Below, piece by piece: positions 45,019 to 56,320 of a DNA stretch of 64,000 nt. A program made the translations under genes and the position numbers. This DNA is from Hyaloperonospora brassicae (lineage: Eukaryota > Oomycota > Peronosporomycetes > Peronosporales > Peronosporaceae): the NCBI GenBank assembly GCA_947650285.1, contig CANTFL010001425.1, positions 62,001 to 126,000 on the forward strand, read 5' to 3'. The notes under the pieces are model-generated. The model was given only the letters and a program-made list of their open reading frames with translations. It searched no databases and had not been told where the DNA came from. Numbering within the stretch: position 1 is the stretch's first letter; every line of letters starts with the position of its first letter.

Positions 45019-46670
45019 CCCACGTAAAACGTAGGATGCGTGCGCATCTTACGTGGCAATTCGATTGTGTATGCGTTTCCCTTGCGATGCAACACTCGAA
45101 ATGGCCCAATGTATTTCGGCAGTAGTTCACTACTGCCGACACTAGTGACTGCATGTCCAGGTAAGTTTACCGTAGACAGTAGTACTAGGTCATTAACTTT
45201 AAATGAAAGAACATTTGCTCTTCCATTCTTGTCTGCGTTCCGTTTCTGACGGTCCACCGCATTTGCGATGGAGTCCTGAACGAAACGGACTACCGCTTCT
45301 CGAGTCAGCAGGAAGTTCTCTGCTGACTCTTTGTTTTGTCCTTCAGTGCGCTTCGTGCGCACTGCTAAGAGATTGCTCTCTTCTTCAGCGAGGTTGTCTT
45401 CTTCCTCGCTGGAATAATCGTTGACGATGCTGAATATACCAGCATCGTCATCACCATCCGAGTCAATAATAGCGTCGTCGCTATTATTGAGGTGATCTTC
45501 TTCATCGATGTCGACCTGATCGACATCGGCATCATACGTGACGACGTTAGCGTCGACACGTGATGAGCAAGAGCCAGAACGGTTTTCGCTCGAGCGAGTC
45601 CCTTCCCCCCTTATCCAAGAGTCATAAGCTAGAAGGGCGGGAACACGTGGATGGCGTAAGCCATTCACGTAAAACGGTGTGTGCTGTGTGGAAGCATGCA
45701 CCGAATTATTGATGCCGAATTCCACCATTGGAAGGAATTCGCTCCAACTCGAAAGCGAGTGGACATATCCTCAGAGGATCTCTTCGAGGACACGGTTCGC
45801 ACGTTCCGTCTGACCATCTGTTTTCGGATGGTCAGAGGTTGACATCTTCAATCGTGTTCCAAGAGAACGGAACACGGTTTGCCAAAATTCCGCCGTGAAC
45901 CGAGGGTCACGGTCGGATACGAGTTCACAGGGTAACCCGTGGAGTCTAAAGCCCGTGTCGAGAAAGACACGAGCACAACCCTGAGCCATGATCGACTCGG
46001 GGACAGCAGCAAGATGTACCATCTTGCTGAAACGATACACAAACACAAAAATACCATTATTCTTGTGAGAGCCTTCGGGAAACCCGAAGACAAAGTCCAT
46101 GGACACGGACTGCCAACACTCTGCCGGGACCGGCAGAGGTTGTAAGGGTGCATGGGATGAAGGACTAGGCTTCACCCGTTGACAAACCTCGCAAGAAAAT
46201 ATGTACTTGCGGACAAACTGATACTGGCGGGGCCAGTAAAAGTCACGACTGACCGTGAGGTAAGTCTTTTCTCGGCCACGATGCCCGCCAGATGGCGCAT
46301 CGTGACACTCGAACATGATGCGTAATCGCATTAATCATGATCGGGAACGACGACACGAGGCGTGTCGTCGGCAACTGCTGTATATTACAGCAGGCCATTG
46401 CGAGTATTGTACCGATCCAAAAAGGAACGGTACAGGGCCGGCAAATCCGACAAGGATTTCCGGGATGGATTCGCAAGATGACCCATCAAACGGAGGAAAT
46501 TTGGGTCTTCTGCGTATGCCTTCCGCACGTCGTCGAGTAACGGCGACGACGGCACACTGATGGACAGTGTCGCAACAGTGGGCAAGGCCTCACTGTTGAC
46601 TCGGGTCGTCTGGCCCGAAGTCGGGCCGACGTGATAACGCATCAGCGACGACATTAAGTCGTCCTGGTTT
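45019..46670 (-). pseudogene. E2 integrase, broken
   Basis: Same domains as E1: HHCC zinc domain, catalytic D (MDFVFGFPEG), D (VSDRDPRFTAEFW) and E (DGQTERANRVLEE), then the acidic insert and GPF-like module (44973-45728). Stops at 46385-46387 (TAA after NGLL) and 45771-45773 (TGA after EEIL) are shared with E1. Where E1 has a TAG after RVLE, E2 keeps GAG. Confidence 0.88.
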
Positions 46671-47322
46671 CTACTCCACGGAGAAGTTATACTCCGCGAA
46701 GAAAGACAGCCACCTCGCCATTCTTTGCGAGAGGTGTGGGCTGTTTACGGCCGTGCGTAGTGACGCATGGTCCGTATAGACGATGAACGGTCTATCTCTG
46801 AGGAGATAGACCCGGAACTTAGCCAGTGCATATTTCATGGCAAGGAGTTCCTTGTCATGCACTGGGTAATTGCGCTCAGCTGCTTGCAGCTGACGCGACT
46901 GATAACAGACGACGCGCTCTGCGCTGTCTGTGTCATACTGCATCAACGCACAGCCGATTGCAAAATCGCTTGCGTCACAGACCACATGAAAAGGTCTGTC
47001 CTGATCTGCAATCGCCAAGATCGGCGATTGCATCATGCTTTGCTTGATACCTTCAAAGGAACGCTGGCACTCAGCGTTCCATGACCACTTCACATCTTTC
47101 TTGAGCAAGCAAGAAAGATGAACAGTCATCTCGGCGTAGTTGCGCGAGTACTTGTGCAAGTATGCCGCCAAGCCAAGGGACTTCCTTAGTCCCTTGACAT
47201 CGACTGAGACTGGCCATTCGGTGATCGCCTTGATCTTTTCGGGATCAGGGCGGACGCCGTATTTGCCGACGATGCACCCAAGAAGTGGTATTTCGCTTGC
47301 CGCGAATATACACTTCTTGAGG
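46671..47322 (-). pseudogene. E2 RNase H with RT thumb
   Basis: Intact RNase H motifs FHVVCDASDFAIGCAL, DKELLAMKYAL and YTDHASLRTA, ending at the shared TAG after NFSVE (46671-46673). The upstream boundary is the shared one-base frameshift (TTT at 47323-47325 on the + strand). Confidence 0.85.
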
Positions 47323-48687
47323 TTTGGCATACAACTTATGCTTGCGCATAAGTTGAAGAACCTGACGAACGCGAGTTCTGTGAACTTCAACGTCCGTCTT
47401 TCCGTCCATAGCCCGGCTATGGACGAACACATCGTCGAAGTAACTTGGTGCGAAGTCTCGTACCGGTCTCAACATATTTGTAACACATCTGTTGAATGTT
47501 GCAGGGGCATTGATCAGCCCCTGTGACATCACTAGCCACTCCCACAGCATCCTGCTGGGGGTACTCACTGCTGTGAACGGGATGTCCCGTCCACGCATGA
47601 GGATCTGATAAAATCCATCCATCAGATCCATGGACGAAAAGATGGTACTCTTTGACATACCATCTATGATTACGTCCTTTCTCGGTATCGGCGTCTAAGC
47701 CGGTACCGTTGCAGCATTCAATTTGTTGAATGCGTGCTCTATCCGCCACCCTTCTGTGGCCTTTCGCACACAGAAGGTCGGAGAGCTGTGAGGGGATGTT
47801 GATTCCCTCACATGTCCCACTGCTAAGCGATCGGCAAAGAACTTGTCGATCGCTAGTACTTGTTCACGAGGCAGTGGCCACTGCTTCATGACACAGTGCT
47901 TCGAGCCCGGTTTGAGCTCGATCTCGTGTCGAGTGCCTTTGTTCTTAGGCAACTCGCAAGGTACGGATTCAGGGAACACATCCCTGAATTCGATCAAATC
48001 CTTATACAAAGGATTTGCCTGAAGTGACTCCCAGGATTGAGACGTGTATCGCTCAATCCGAGTCTTCTCATCGAGGACACTTTCGTCCATCGATGAGCTG
48101 CTGAGAACCCGTTCGTTCTCAGCAAATACTGTTGCCGACCGAATATCGGCCACATTCTCATCCTCTGTGACGAGTATGCAGATCTGCTTGACTTTGCCAC
48201 TACGCAGATCACGCAAGAACCGTTTCGGTTCTAGCGTTGGCAACTGACTTATCTCCGAAGTTGACTTCGGAGGCACAATCAGATCAAGTGTATAAGCGCC
48301 TACGCTTGATCCGTCATTAACCAAGACGTTCAACGTCTCGGTTTCTTCCTGGGAACTTGCTTCCACAGGTTGCTGAGGGCCTGATCCCTCAGCAAGTGAC
48401 TCTTGAGGAATTCCTTCCTCAAGTACGTGGGGACCTATTCCCTCGACGTCTTCTGACTGTGGCTGTGCAACCACAGTCAGGCACCGATCCTCTACGGTCG
48501 ACTCTCCAGTCGACCTAGGATTTTCATGTTGCCCCTTGAGAGGCAATAGGTTTCTTTTGTCTAAGATGCTGCCCGCTAGGCATGCATCCATGTCCCGGTC
48601 CACTCGACTTATTCGAGTGGTGGACCTTCGGCGCAGCCTGTACTTCTGTACAGCCGCCGGGAGCTTACTCCACAGTGTAGTGATCAA
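47323..48687 (-). pseudogene. E2 reverse transcriptase with internal TAG
   Basis: Open from 48687 to the TAG at 47695-47697 after TVPA, then again in the same frame through TPIPRKD to the catalytic YFDDVFVHS. The stop is at the same codon as in E1. The N-terminal third is a Glu/Ser-rich spacer between protease and RT. Confidence 0.88.
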
Positions 48688-49231
48688 CTACACTGTGATC
48701 TTGTGCAGTCGTGCTAACGACCGTACCGCAAGTGAGGCCATCGCACTCACTCGCAGAACATCCACACGCTTGTGGACGCTCCAAGATGTTCATCAGATGG
48801 TCATCTGATGAACAAGCGGCAGGCATCTTCACGGATCGATGCTGCCAGCTCACCCTTGGCTCGTACTTTCTGAGCCAAGGTAATCCCAGGATGACATCAA
48901 ATTTGTCATCCAGATCTAGTACGATGAAGTCATCATCGTACTGTTCGCCCTCTAACGTGTAGTGGATTCCGACTACACGTTTCTCAACGGTAATCGATGC
49001 GCCTGTTGCAAGGCGCACCGTCATCCTCGTGAGGGGAATGTCGCGCTCAACGAACTTGAGCCTACGAACCTCTAGTGACTGGCGACGAACAAAGTTGTTC
49101 GACGCGCAACAGTCTACTAGGGCACGAAGTGACAAATCACTTGTCGCTTCCAACTTCAAGGTGATGAGCGAAACGTCATCCCCAGGTGCAGAGACACACA
49201 ACGATTGTGTATCTGGAGCAACTTTCGTCAA
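48665..49231 (-). CDS. E2 protease
   Basis: An open frame of ~188 codons, in a different frame from both gag and RT. ALVDCCASNNFVRRQSLE is the retropepsin site; the usual Asp-x-Gly is Asp-Cys-Cys, so the flap-side Gly is lost and activity is doubtful. A second conserved block is DDDFIVLDLDDKFDVILGLPWL. It ends with a TAA where E1 has CAA. Confidence 0.75.
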   Translation of the reverse strand: MTKVAPDTQSLCVSAPGDDVSLITLKLEATSDLSLRALVDCCASNNFVRRQSLEVRRLKFVERDIPLTRMTVRLATGASITVEKRVVGIHYTLEGEQYDDDFIVLDLDDKFDVILGLPWLRKYEPRVSWQHRSVKMPAACSSDDHLMNILERPQACGCSASECDGLTCGTVVSTTAQDHSVVDHYTVE

Positions 49232-49281
49232 GAGATTTGCAAATTCTCTTGAGGTTGCTGGATCAGTAGGGCGCTCCGCCC

Positions 49282-50436
49282 CTACTGACCCCGACCATTT
49301 TTTGATGGTCCGTCTCGCTGTTGCGGCTTCGCAACAGCGCTGGACCCACGCCCATTGCCCTTTCTGGCAAATGGTCGTCCATTTCGCTCAGTACTGTTTG
49401 GTACTGGGCGTGGAGCACTACACTCGTATGCGTAGTGCCCTAACTTCTGACAGCGATTGCACTTCTGCAATCGCTTGTTGTTTGAAGAGCGAGGTCTCTC
49501 GCTCTCAACATAGCAGAGGTCCATTGGTTCTGGACCTCCGATCTCTTGTCGTCTCGGTGGACGATAAGAGTTTGAGCTAGCATGAGCCTGTCTCATGCTA
49601 AAGTTTTCCTGTTCCGCGGCTGATATCGCTTCTTCAAGCGTATTCAGCTCAAGGCGGAACAGGTGGCTCCTGACGGGCCCTTCTGCGAGCCCTTGCATGA
49701 ACACCGTAATCAACGTGTGTTCATGTACTGGGTTGGCAGTTATACTACTCGCAAGGAGTCGTATATGTTGTGCGTAAGCGTGCACATCACGCTTACCCTG
49801 CTTGAGTATCAGGAGCTCTGAACGAGCCCTGAACTCAGCCCGTGGCGGCTCAAACGTTTGTCTGAGCCGGGACTTGAAGTCATCTAGCGACCTAAACACA
49901 TTTGGGTCGCTACTCTCGAGCCCCAGGGACCAAGTTTTGGCACGCCCTGCCAAGTGGGTTTGAGCAAATGTGAGTTTCATTTGCTCATCTTTGACGCGAC
50001 GAGCCCTTAAGGCTCTGTCGAGTTCGACAAACCACAGTAACAGGGAGTCTTCCGGGACCCCACTGTACTTGGAGATGTCAACTTTCATGACCTCGGGGCG
50101 GCGCATGCGCGTCGTCCCGCCCACAGCAGCATGGAATTGCTGCTGTCTCAACAGCTCTGTCTGTTGAGCACCGAGTTCTCTCAACTGCTCGGCCTGTTGA
50201 GAGCCTTGCTGGTGAAGCAAGGCTACTTTCTCCCTTTCGGCGACAAGTTTATGTTGAATGGACTTGGCTATAGCGGCATGTTGTTGGTCTCTGTCTAGAG
50301 ACTCCAACATGGCGCTAATGGCGAGTTCGCCTACGGTAGAACTCATTCGTTCTACCGCACTCCATTCGATGTCACTCAAATGGTTAAACCCTTCACGCGT
50401 GGCGTGAAAGGTCTCTTCATCATCCAACATGTTCAT
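49282..50436 (-). CDS. E2 gag
   Basis: 384 aa with an N-terminal coiled coil and Gln-rich stretch, Gypsy capsid core (SLLLWFVELDRALRAR to PVRSHLFRLELNTLEEAI) and an intact CCHC zinc knuckle CNRCQKLGHYAYEC. It is about 55% identical to E1 gag by eye, far below the near-identity of the pol core. Hairpins are frequent, for example 49486-49493/49498-49505 and 49578-49586/49592-49600. Confidence 0.92.
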   Translation of the reverse strand: MNMLDDEETFHATREGFNHLSDIEWSAVERMSSTVGELAISAMLESLDRDQQHAAIAKSIQHKLVAEREKVALLHQQGSQQAEQLRELGAQQTELLRQQQFHAAVGGTTRMRRPEVMKVDISKYSGVPEDSLLLWFVELDRALRARRVKDEQMKLTFAQTHLAGRAKTWSLGLESSDPNVFRSLDDFKSRLRQTFEPPRAEFRARSELLILKQGKRDVHAYAQHIRLLASSITANPVHEHTLITVFMQGLAEGPVRSHLFRLELNTLEEAISAAEQENFSMRQAHASSNSYRPPRRQEIGGPEPMDLCYVESERPRSSNNKRLQKCNRCQKLGHYAYECSAPRPVPNSTERNGRPFARKGNGRGSSAVAKPQQRDGPSKNGRGQ

Positions 50437-50461
50437 GTTGGATGTTGTGGTCCTTGGAAGG

Positions 50462-50478
50462 ACTACAAATTGCTACCA
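50462..50478 (-). other. E2 primer-binding site (putative)
   Basis: On the minus strand TGGTAGCAATTTGTAGT lies 2 nt after the LTR end, matching the E1 site except for a few bases. Confidence 0.55.
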
Positions 50479-50480
50479 GA

Positions 50481-50872
50481 TGTAACGGGGCACACCCTTG
50501 CGTGAATTTAACGCAAGGGTATCGGTGCCCCGACAGACGTACACAAGGCAAGCGAGGAAGCGTAGGTAAGGTAAAAGCAGAACTGTTATATTAATATAAT
50601 TAAGTCTTTTGTTACTGTCTCTCTGTTTGACCTAACTTAATTATGCTAATATAACTGAGTGTATGGTGACGTCTCGTCACCACTCATTGCGCGCGTCCTG
50701 TGACGATTGGTGGGTTGATATCATCAAGATATTAACCAATGAGCAGACCCTTTGATCGCTTCACCAATATCACCACTTTGGTGATATTGTACAAAGAATA
50801 TTCATGTTAATATTCTTTATTGTCTTTCTTTCTTTAAAGTGACAATTCCATGTAACGGGCTGCCCCGTTACA
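50481..50872 (-). repeat. E2 5' LTR (392 bp)
   Basis: Starts TGTAACGGGG and ends CCCCGTTACA on the + strand. Contains a nested stem (GGGGCAC 50487-50493 with 50525-50531, enclosing CCCTTGCGT 50495-50503 with 50511-50519) and a 9-bp stem at its very end (50851-50859/50864-50872). Confidence 0.95.
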
Positions 50873-50877
50873 GCATC

Positions 50878-51686
50878 GGTATCGCACTCTGACTTGATGC
50901 ATTATGTCTGTCGAATGTGTGGCGCGCTAAGGTGTGGCACATGTGCAAATAGACTAGAGGCGTATATCAGAAGTTTATACGACTGTCACTTAAACGTAAG
51001 CACGGACGTCATTGCTCAGCATCCGTTTCTTTCTATGGTAAACAATCGACAACATATGCGGCCGCGGTGCCGCTCCTAGCACGTTGCTAAAAAGTCTGAT
51101 CACGGGCTAAGGGCATCAGCCGCGTGCTCAACAACGTTCTGTAAAGGCGTAGTTGAAAGGAAGCGGAAGGCCCTGCACGGAACATTCATCTGAAAAAACC
51201 AAGACAGAGCTCCGAGTAGCCCACGACGGGTAATTCATTTCAATTGTTGTGTTGCTATCCTATATATGAAGCCATGGGCTACTGTCCGCCTTGACCGGAG
51301 ATCTCGGACAGCTTCTCTTCACCAAATTTCACCTCAGCGTACCGCCGACATTTTGCCTGCCATCTGATAGTCCGTGATCAGCCGCGTATGAATGTGGCTA
51401 GCATCAGCCGTTTTGCAGCGCGCTCCTTCGCCAGATGACACCGGCTTTTCATGAGACGGTAAAATGCATGCGCCTACCGAGTACAGTTGAGGTGGTCAGC
51501 ATCCAGTCGGTTTTTTTTCATCCGGCATAGAGCAAACAACTGTCTCGCTTGCTACGGACAATCGATCAACATGCGTACGTGTGATTGTCGAAATTAACAC
51601 GCGGTGTCGTTATCGCCAGGCAGTCGTGCATAGTTCGTTTACCGTATTGACTGAGCACCGTGCACAGTGTCCAAGAGCAATCATAG
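50878..51686. other. Spacer, no gene recognised
   Basis: No supported gene. The 3' end is the likely promoter of the secreted-protein gene at 51687. Confidence 0.4.
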
Positions 51687-52397
51687 ATGAGAGGACTTGA
51701 GTCTTTGGTGTATGTAGCTGCGCTCGCAGCGCCATCCAATGCCCTGCAAATCAGTGTTTGCGGCGATGCTACGTACGACTTACCAATGGACCGTGATGTA
51801 ATTTGCGCGTCGGTGAGCAGCCCAACGCCGGGGACGGCCTGTCCACTGAAAGGAGACGAAGCGAGCACGGATTGCTACGAGAAATTGTCATCGTACAACG
51901 GCAGCACCTGTGTGGCGCCAGAAGACGCCGTATGCGCACTAGTAACCGACACGACATGGGGCTGCGTTTTTCCGTCGGTTGCGTGTGGCGAGGTATCGCA
52001 TGCAACGGTGGCCGAAGAAGCCTGTTCGGACCAGTGTGAGACTTGGGAATACGACGTGGATTACCCGGCGCCTCGCAGCGATGCTGAATCAGTGATTGAC
52101 GGCATCACTGATCACGATGCAACCTGGTTCGTGCAGATGACGAAAGTGACGGCGCTGAGCGCGTGTGGCACCGTCAAAAGCACGGCGGAGCCAACGTTGG
52201 AGCCCACGGAAGCACCAACTGTCAATCGAGCTGACTTGTGGGTCCCTGCGCCGACGCCAGCGCCCACTCTTGATCACTCGCTTTTGGAGCGTACGCCAGC
52301 ACCGACGTCACTTTCTAATGACCGATCGTCGTCTATCATCGGAGATTCAAGGTCCGGAGAGCCCATAGCTTCGCACACCAACGATGGCTTATCCTAG
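51687..52397 (+). CDS. Secreted Cys-rich protein with PTPAPT-rich stalk
   Basis: 236 aa. A signal peptide (about 1-20, ending SNALQ) precedes a ~140-aa domain with some 14 Cys (ISVCGDATYDLP, CVAPEDAVCALVTDTTWGCVFP, ACSDQCETWEYD) and then a Thr/Pro-rich mucin-like stalk with PTPAPT-type repeats. This plan is common in oomycete cell-wall proteins. The frame stops at 52397, but an overlapping frame continues with WLILAGVIARKRR and a basic tail to about 52613, like the end of a membrane anchor and cytosolic tail. So the ancestral protein was probably membrane-bound, and this copy has lost its anchor by an indel, or an unrecognised intron joins the two. I do not know the ligand. Confidence 0.65.
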   Translation: MRGLESLVYVAALAAPSNALQISVCGDATYDLPMDRDVICASVSSPTPGTACPLKGDEASTDCYEKLSSYNGSTCVAPEDAVCALVTDTTWGCVFPSVACGEVSHATVAEEACSDQCETWEYDVDYPAPRSDAESVIDGITDHDATWFVQMTKVTALSACGTVKSTAEPTLEPTEAPTVNRADLWVPAPTPAPTLDHSLLERTPAPTSLSNDRSSSIIGDSRSGEPIASHTNDGLS

Positions 52398-55300
52398 CCG
52401 GTGTCATTGCACGCAAGAGGCGGCTCAGCTCTGGGCGATACAGAATTGGCAAAGCGAGACAGCCGACATCAGCCACCGTATATGCGTCGTCGGATATAAC
52501 GACATTGAACCTGGGTCGGCGACCTGCGGACACGACAGAGCCAGTGATGACTTTGTCAGCAGTAGAGATGACCGGGACGCTGTCTTTATCGACGAAGGTG
52601 GTGTCGACACCATGATGCATTCACAAAGACATTGGATTTGCGAGTACGCGGTTGACAGCTCAACGAAAAGTAGGAGACCCTACTAGGGATGATGATGACT
52701 CGTTAGTGGTACAGCCCGAGCTTGCGTTTATTCACAGACAAAGGGATGTGAAGGAGCTGTGGGTTGGAGGTTGATTAATTAGCAACGCAATGAAGCTGTT
52801 CGTTTCAGATGGTCGAATTTGTAGACGCTTGATTGCTTTTTTGGTGCAATAAATGGTGCTTACATATCTCTGGGATTGCGCTCTTTGCCGGGACAAAAAT
52901 GTTCTGCTTGGAATCGCTGTAGACAATGTTGTACGGGCCGAGGCTTTCGTCTGGAGTCAAGAGGTGATCTTGACATATACAATAGAGTGCATCTATCTGA
53001 TTAATGTTAGCAGTTGCCGTCGCTTATGCTTGCTCGATGTTAGTTGCTTTGTTGTACAACGCTCACAACAATGGCCTTATCAAAGAAGTGCACAACGCTA
53101 GAATCTTTGACTCTCTACCCTACCAGCTCAAGCTCGTGACTGGCTGACACCATAAGTTTTGGCAGCGAAACCCCTCTCGCTGCGCCACGAATTCTGGAGT
53201 ATGCAGGGATGATACACCCATCTTCTACTAAGTCGAGAGACATACCTGTAGAAAGCGTTCTGTCGAAGTTATACTAACGTGATCCTGCCTCCAAGATTGC
53301 TCCAGTATCCTCGGGATCTGACTGTTTGATTCTCACCCGTCCGGTAGAAGCGCCTGCTCAACTTGTAGTACGCATCACGATCGTCTCGTACGTGTTTGCA
53401 GAAAGCCGCGTCAGACAATATAATGGCAACGCTGCCAACATTGGCGAAATAGCGTGATGTACGCGGGCGTTCGTGTTTAACTTCGCAACCGAATTCGCTG
53501 CAAAGTAAAATTCGGCGACATGGCTGGTTCACTGGAGTAAATGACAACGCACTCATTCACGTCAAATAACAGGTTGTATGCATATGTGCGAGAGCGGTCG
53601 AATAAGAGTATGCTTACCGTTGTCGTGCGTGATTGGTCATGAGAGAGTATACATACCGTTGCCTTGTGTGAAGGTGCTCACGCACTTCTTACTACACCAC
53701 TATTTTTCAGTAGTGTTGCAAGAAGTGCGTGAACCACGACATCGTTCGTGCGTGGCCCAAGACTTAACAAAGAGTTATTTCACACATTCTGATAATTTTA
53801 TAAGTGCAACATGAATCCTGCATCACATTATCAGGACAAAGAAAACCTCTAGAGGCGGCAAAAAGACCGCTGGAGTCATTATCGGGGCGGATGTTTGTGG
53901 TAGTATCCTAACCGCACGCTATCATGCTCAAGGTATCTATGGTGATGCTTGCATCGAGCTTTTTACTCCAGTGGCGGGAAAGTAAGCGCACATTGATTCG
54001 TCGACGTGAAAAGTGGCAATCTGCTTGAGTCCGTGCTCAAGGTCTGTTGACTCGCTGCGCTCGGCGAAGATGAGATGTTCATATGAAGCTTTGTGATTTT
54101 TAATAGGTAGCCCTCTCAAGATGACTGATCATTGTGTGCGTTTGCAAGCCGACCCGTTCATTTTTACTTATAGGTGGACAATACTTTTTCACGCAGCGAT
54201 TGACAATGAAAGGTTCACATCATCCTAACCTTTTGGTTATCACAGCTTAGGGTGGCGTAAGTCCCACCACATTGGACAATGTACGTGACGAAGCCTGAAA
54301 GCGCGACTATGGTAAAACCGCCACAAACGCACATCGAGCGTGTTGCGAGTTTTCAACTCTTCCTATACGATCGTTAATACTCTATCGCAAAGTCTTAACG
54401 AATGTGTCGCGCGTATACGGCCTTGGGGTCTTAATGGATCTGCACAACCAGTCACACTTGTGCCAAGAAATTCTATCCTTGACTAAAAGCTAGCTTTGCA
54501 AACAACATGCCAACATGTCAACTCATTGCCTACAATGATAGAGTTGCTTGTCTCTACATTCCAATCTGCTGAAGTCACGTATTCTTTGCGCCTCCATCTA
54601 CATCCGTTGGGGCAGCCTCACGAGATTGACCGCCCATTTGAGGAATAAGTTTCGCCGCACTACTACAAATTCATCATTACGATGAAGTGCTAATGTAAAT
54701 TCGCGGGTTGCACTACTGCACGTCTCCCGTGCAGCAGCAGCTCACGGTTTCATGTTGGCTTGTTCCTGAATATGATATTAGTCGAATCATTCACATCGAT
54801 GCCAATGTATGAACAACGGCAAGGGCAATTGCTATTTCTACTGCTACGTTGTAGGTGTCCGGACTCGAGTATTTCATCTTTCAGCAGCTTATTTAATTCA
54901 AGAGTAGATATCCATTGCAATGTCTACATTTTGTTCGATTAGTTATCTACGAAGCAAATGGGAAGGATGTAACCACCTGTATGTCTTCAAATCAGATAGC
55001 AATCCCGTGGTAGCCATCCCACGGCCTACTTGCCTCAGACATGAACCCTCATCCTGCTTTCTAGTGTATACTCACGAGTTCGCAGAGACGAAATATCATC
55101 GTTTAATTTTCTTGTACATGGTGGCAAGAGGAAACGAGGGCGAACGTAGAAACGCCCATTGATGCAGTGTTCAATTTATGTCGATATTTGTGATGGACAT
55201 CTTGATGCCACTTGTATCTCACAAAGTGCTTTCTTGTGAGCAGTGCCAACTAAAGTTAAATCTTCAGTTTTTTTTACATTTGCAAGCTTTAATTTTGTGC

Positions 55301-55429
55301 TACAAAAATGTGATTTACAAGATCAAACTATGCTATTTGGCTCAGATCGTAGTCGTTTTTTTCTTTACAAAACGTGGAGTAGAACATAAATTTTGTGGAA
55401 AATTATAGCAGGCAACACCCCTCACGTTT
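52398..55429. other. 3-kb region without a supported gene
   Basis: Apart from the tail-like frame to ~52613 noted for the upstream gene, I find only motif-free frames. It holds the long hairpin at 53678-53732. Confidence 0.4.
53678..53732. repeat. 55-bp hairpin with 13-bp outer stem
   Basis: Arms 53678-53690 and 53720-53732 are exact reverse complements, with an inner CACTA/TAGTG stem (53698-53702/53711-53715). Just upstream are two imperfect ~27-bp copies sharing AGAGTAT and TACCGTTG. It could be a small MITE-like remnant. Confidence 0.7.
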
Positions 55430-56320
55430 TGTGATCAGCACATGCACGAGAACTTCAACGCTAAGTTTGCAATGCGACACTGAAAGACCTAGTGTGGAAG
55501 CTAGCCAAGGCCTCGGAGGTTACGTCGCTCGAATGGCGAGCATGGGTGATTTAATAAAAAGAGAATTCAAATGCGGGTCCAATGGCTACTCAGTACCGAC
55601 AAGCTCAAATAGGCTGCCACGTATAGTACACGTCCACGATTTGGGGCTATGAAGAGCAACAATGTGGAGTCTGTGCATAGCGTTTTGCTTCAAGCTAGAG
55701 AGAAGCCACTTTTGGACTGTCTCACGACGGCTGAAAAGGTACATGGGGATCAAGTAAATTAAGTTTGTCGCCATGCCGGCTTCGTGGGAAGAACTCACGG
55801 CTTATACAGCCGAAGAATTAGAGCACAAGCGCTATGCTCTATCACTGTCAAAATCGAAATTATTTCGAGTTGCATGTCCACCTTCATGGTCAAGGTAATA
55901 GATGGAAAGCTGCATGTCGGGTATTCTGTCGATCTAACTACTTATACATATTTGTGTCCTTGTGGCTACTGTGGCGACAAGAAAGAACTATGTTCTCATT
56001 TCCACGCGGCTTCTTGATCCGTTGGTAAGGTCTCGCTATTCAAGAATTTTGCGATGCGTCGTGTACCATGGAGCTGTACTAGCGTGCTTTCGATCCTTTA
56101 GTAAAGATGAGTCCATGCGCGACGAAAAATGAACTGACGCGTTTTGAAAAGCACCACCCACTCATGGTGTCAAAGAGGCGTGGCCGCCGGAACAAGTCCA
56201 AACAAATAGTGTCTCAGTCTCTCACAGAAGCGTTGAAGAAGAGGCGAAACCAACAAGTGCACTACATGCGGCAACTACGGCCACGAGAGAGGGAAGTTAG
56301 CCCTATAGCGCATCTATAAG
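55430..56320 (+). pseudogene. Mutator-like (MULE) transposase relic
   Basis: In shifting frames from about 55650: SNNVESVHSVLLQAREKPLL, the region before the SWIM domain of MULE transposases. It continues to a SWIM zinc finger around 55880-56010 (CPCGYCGDKKELCSHFHA, CxCxnCxH) and ends with a basic KRRGRRNKSK and a zinc knuckle KCTTCGNYGHE near 56260. The DDE core is not recognisable, so the copy is truncated and dead. Confidence 0.7.

Larger units (their letters stand above)
42877..50872 (-). mobile_element. E2: full-length chromodomain Ty3/Gypsy retrotransposon, defective
   Basis: 7996 bp flanked by the 5-bp duplication GCATC (42872-42876, 50873-50877), in reverse orientation 2.2 kb from E1. 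Same gene order as E1, including the antisense ORF (here on the + strand). LTRs differ at about eight positions plus one indel by eye, so it is somewhat older than E1. The pol core is almost identical to E1 but gag, protease, LTRs and the chromodomain end are not. Confidence 0.95.
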
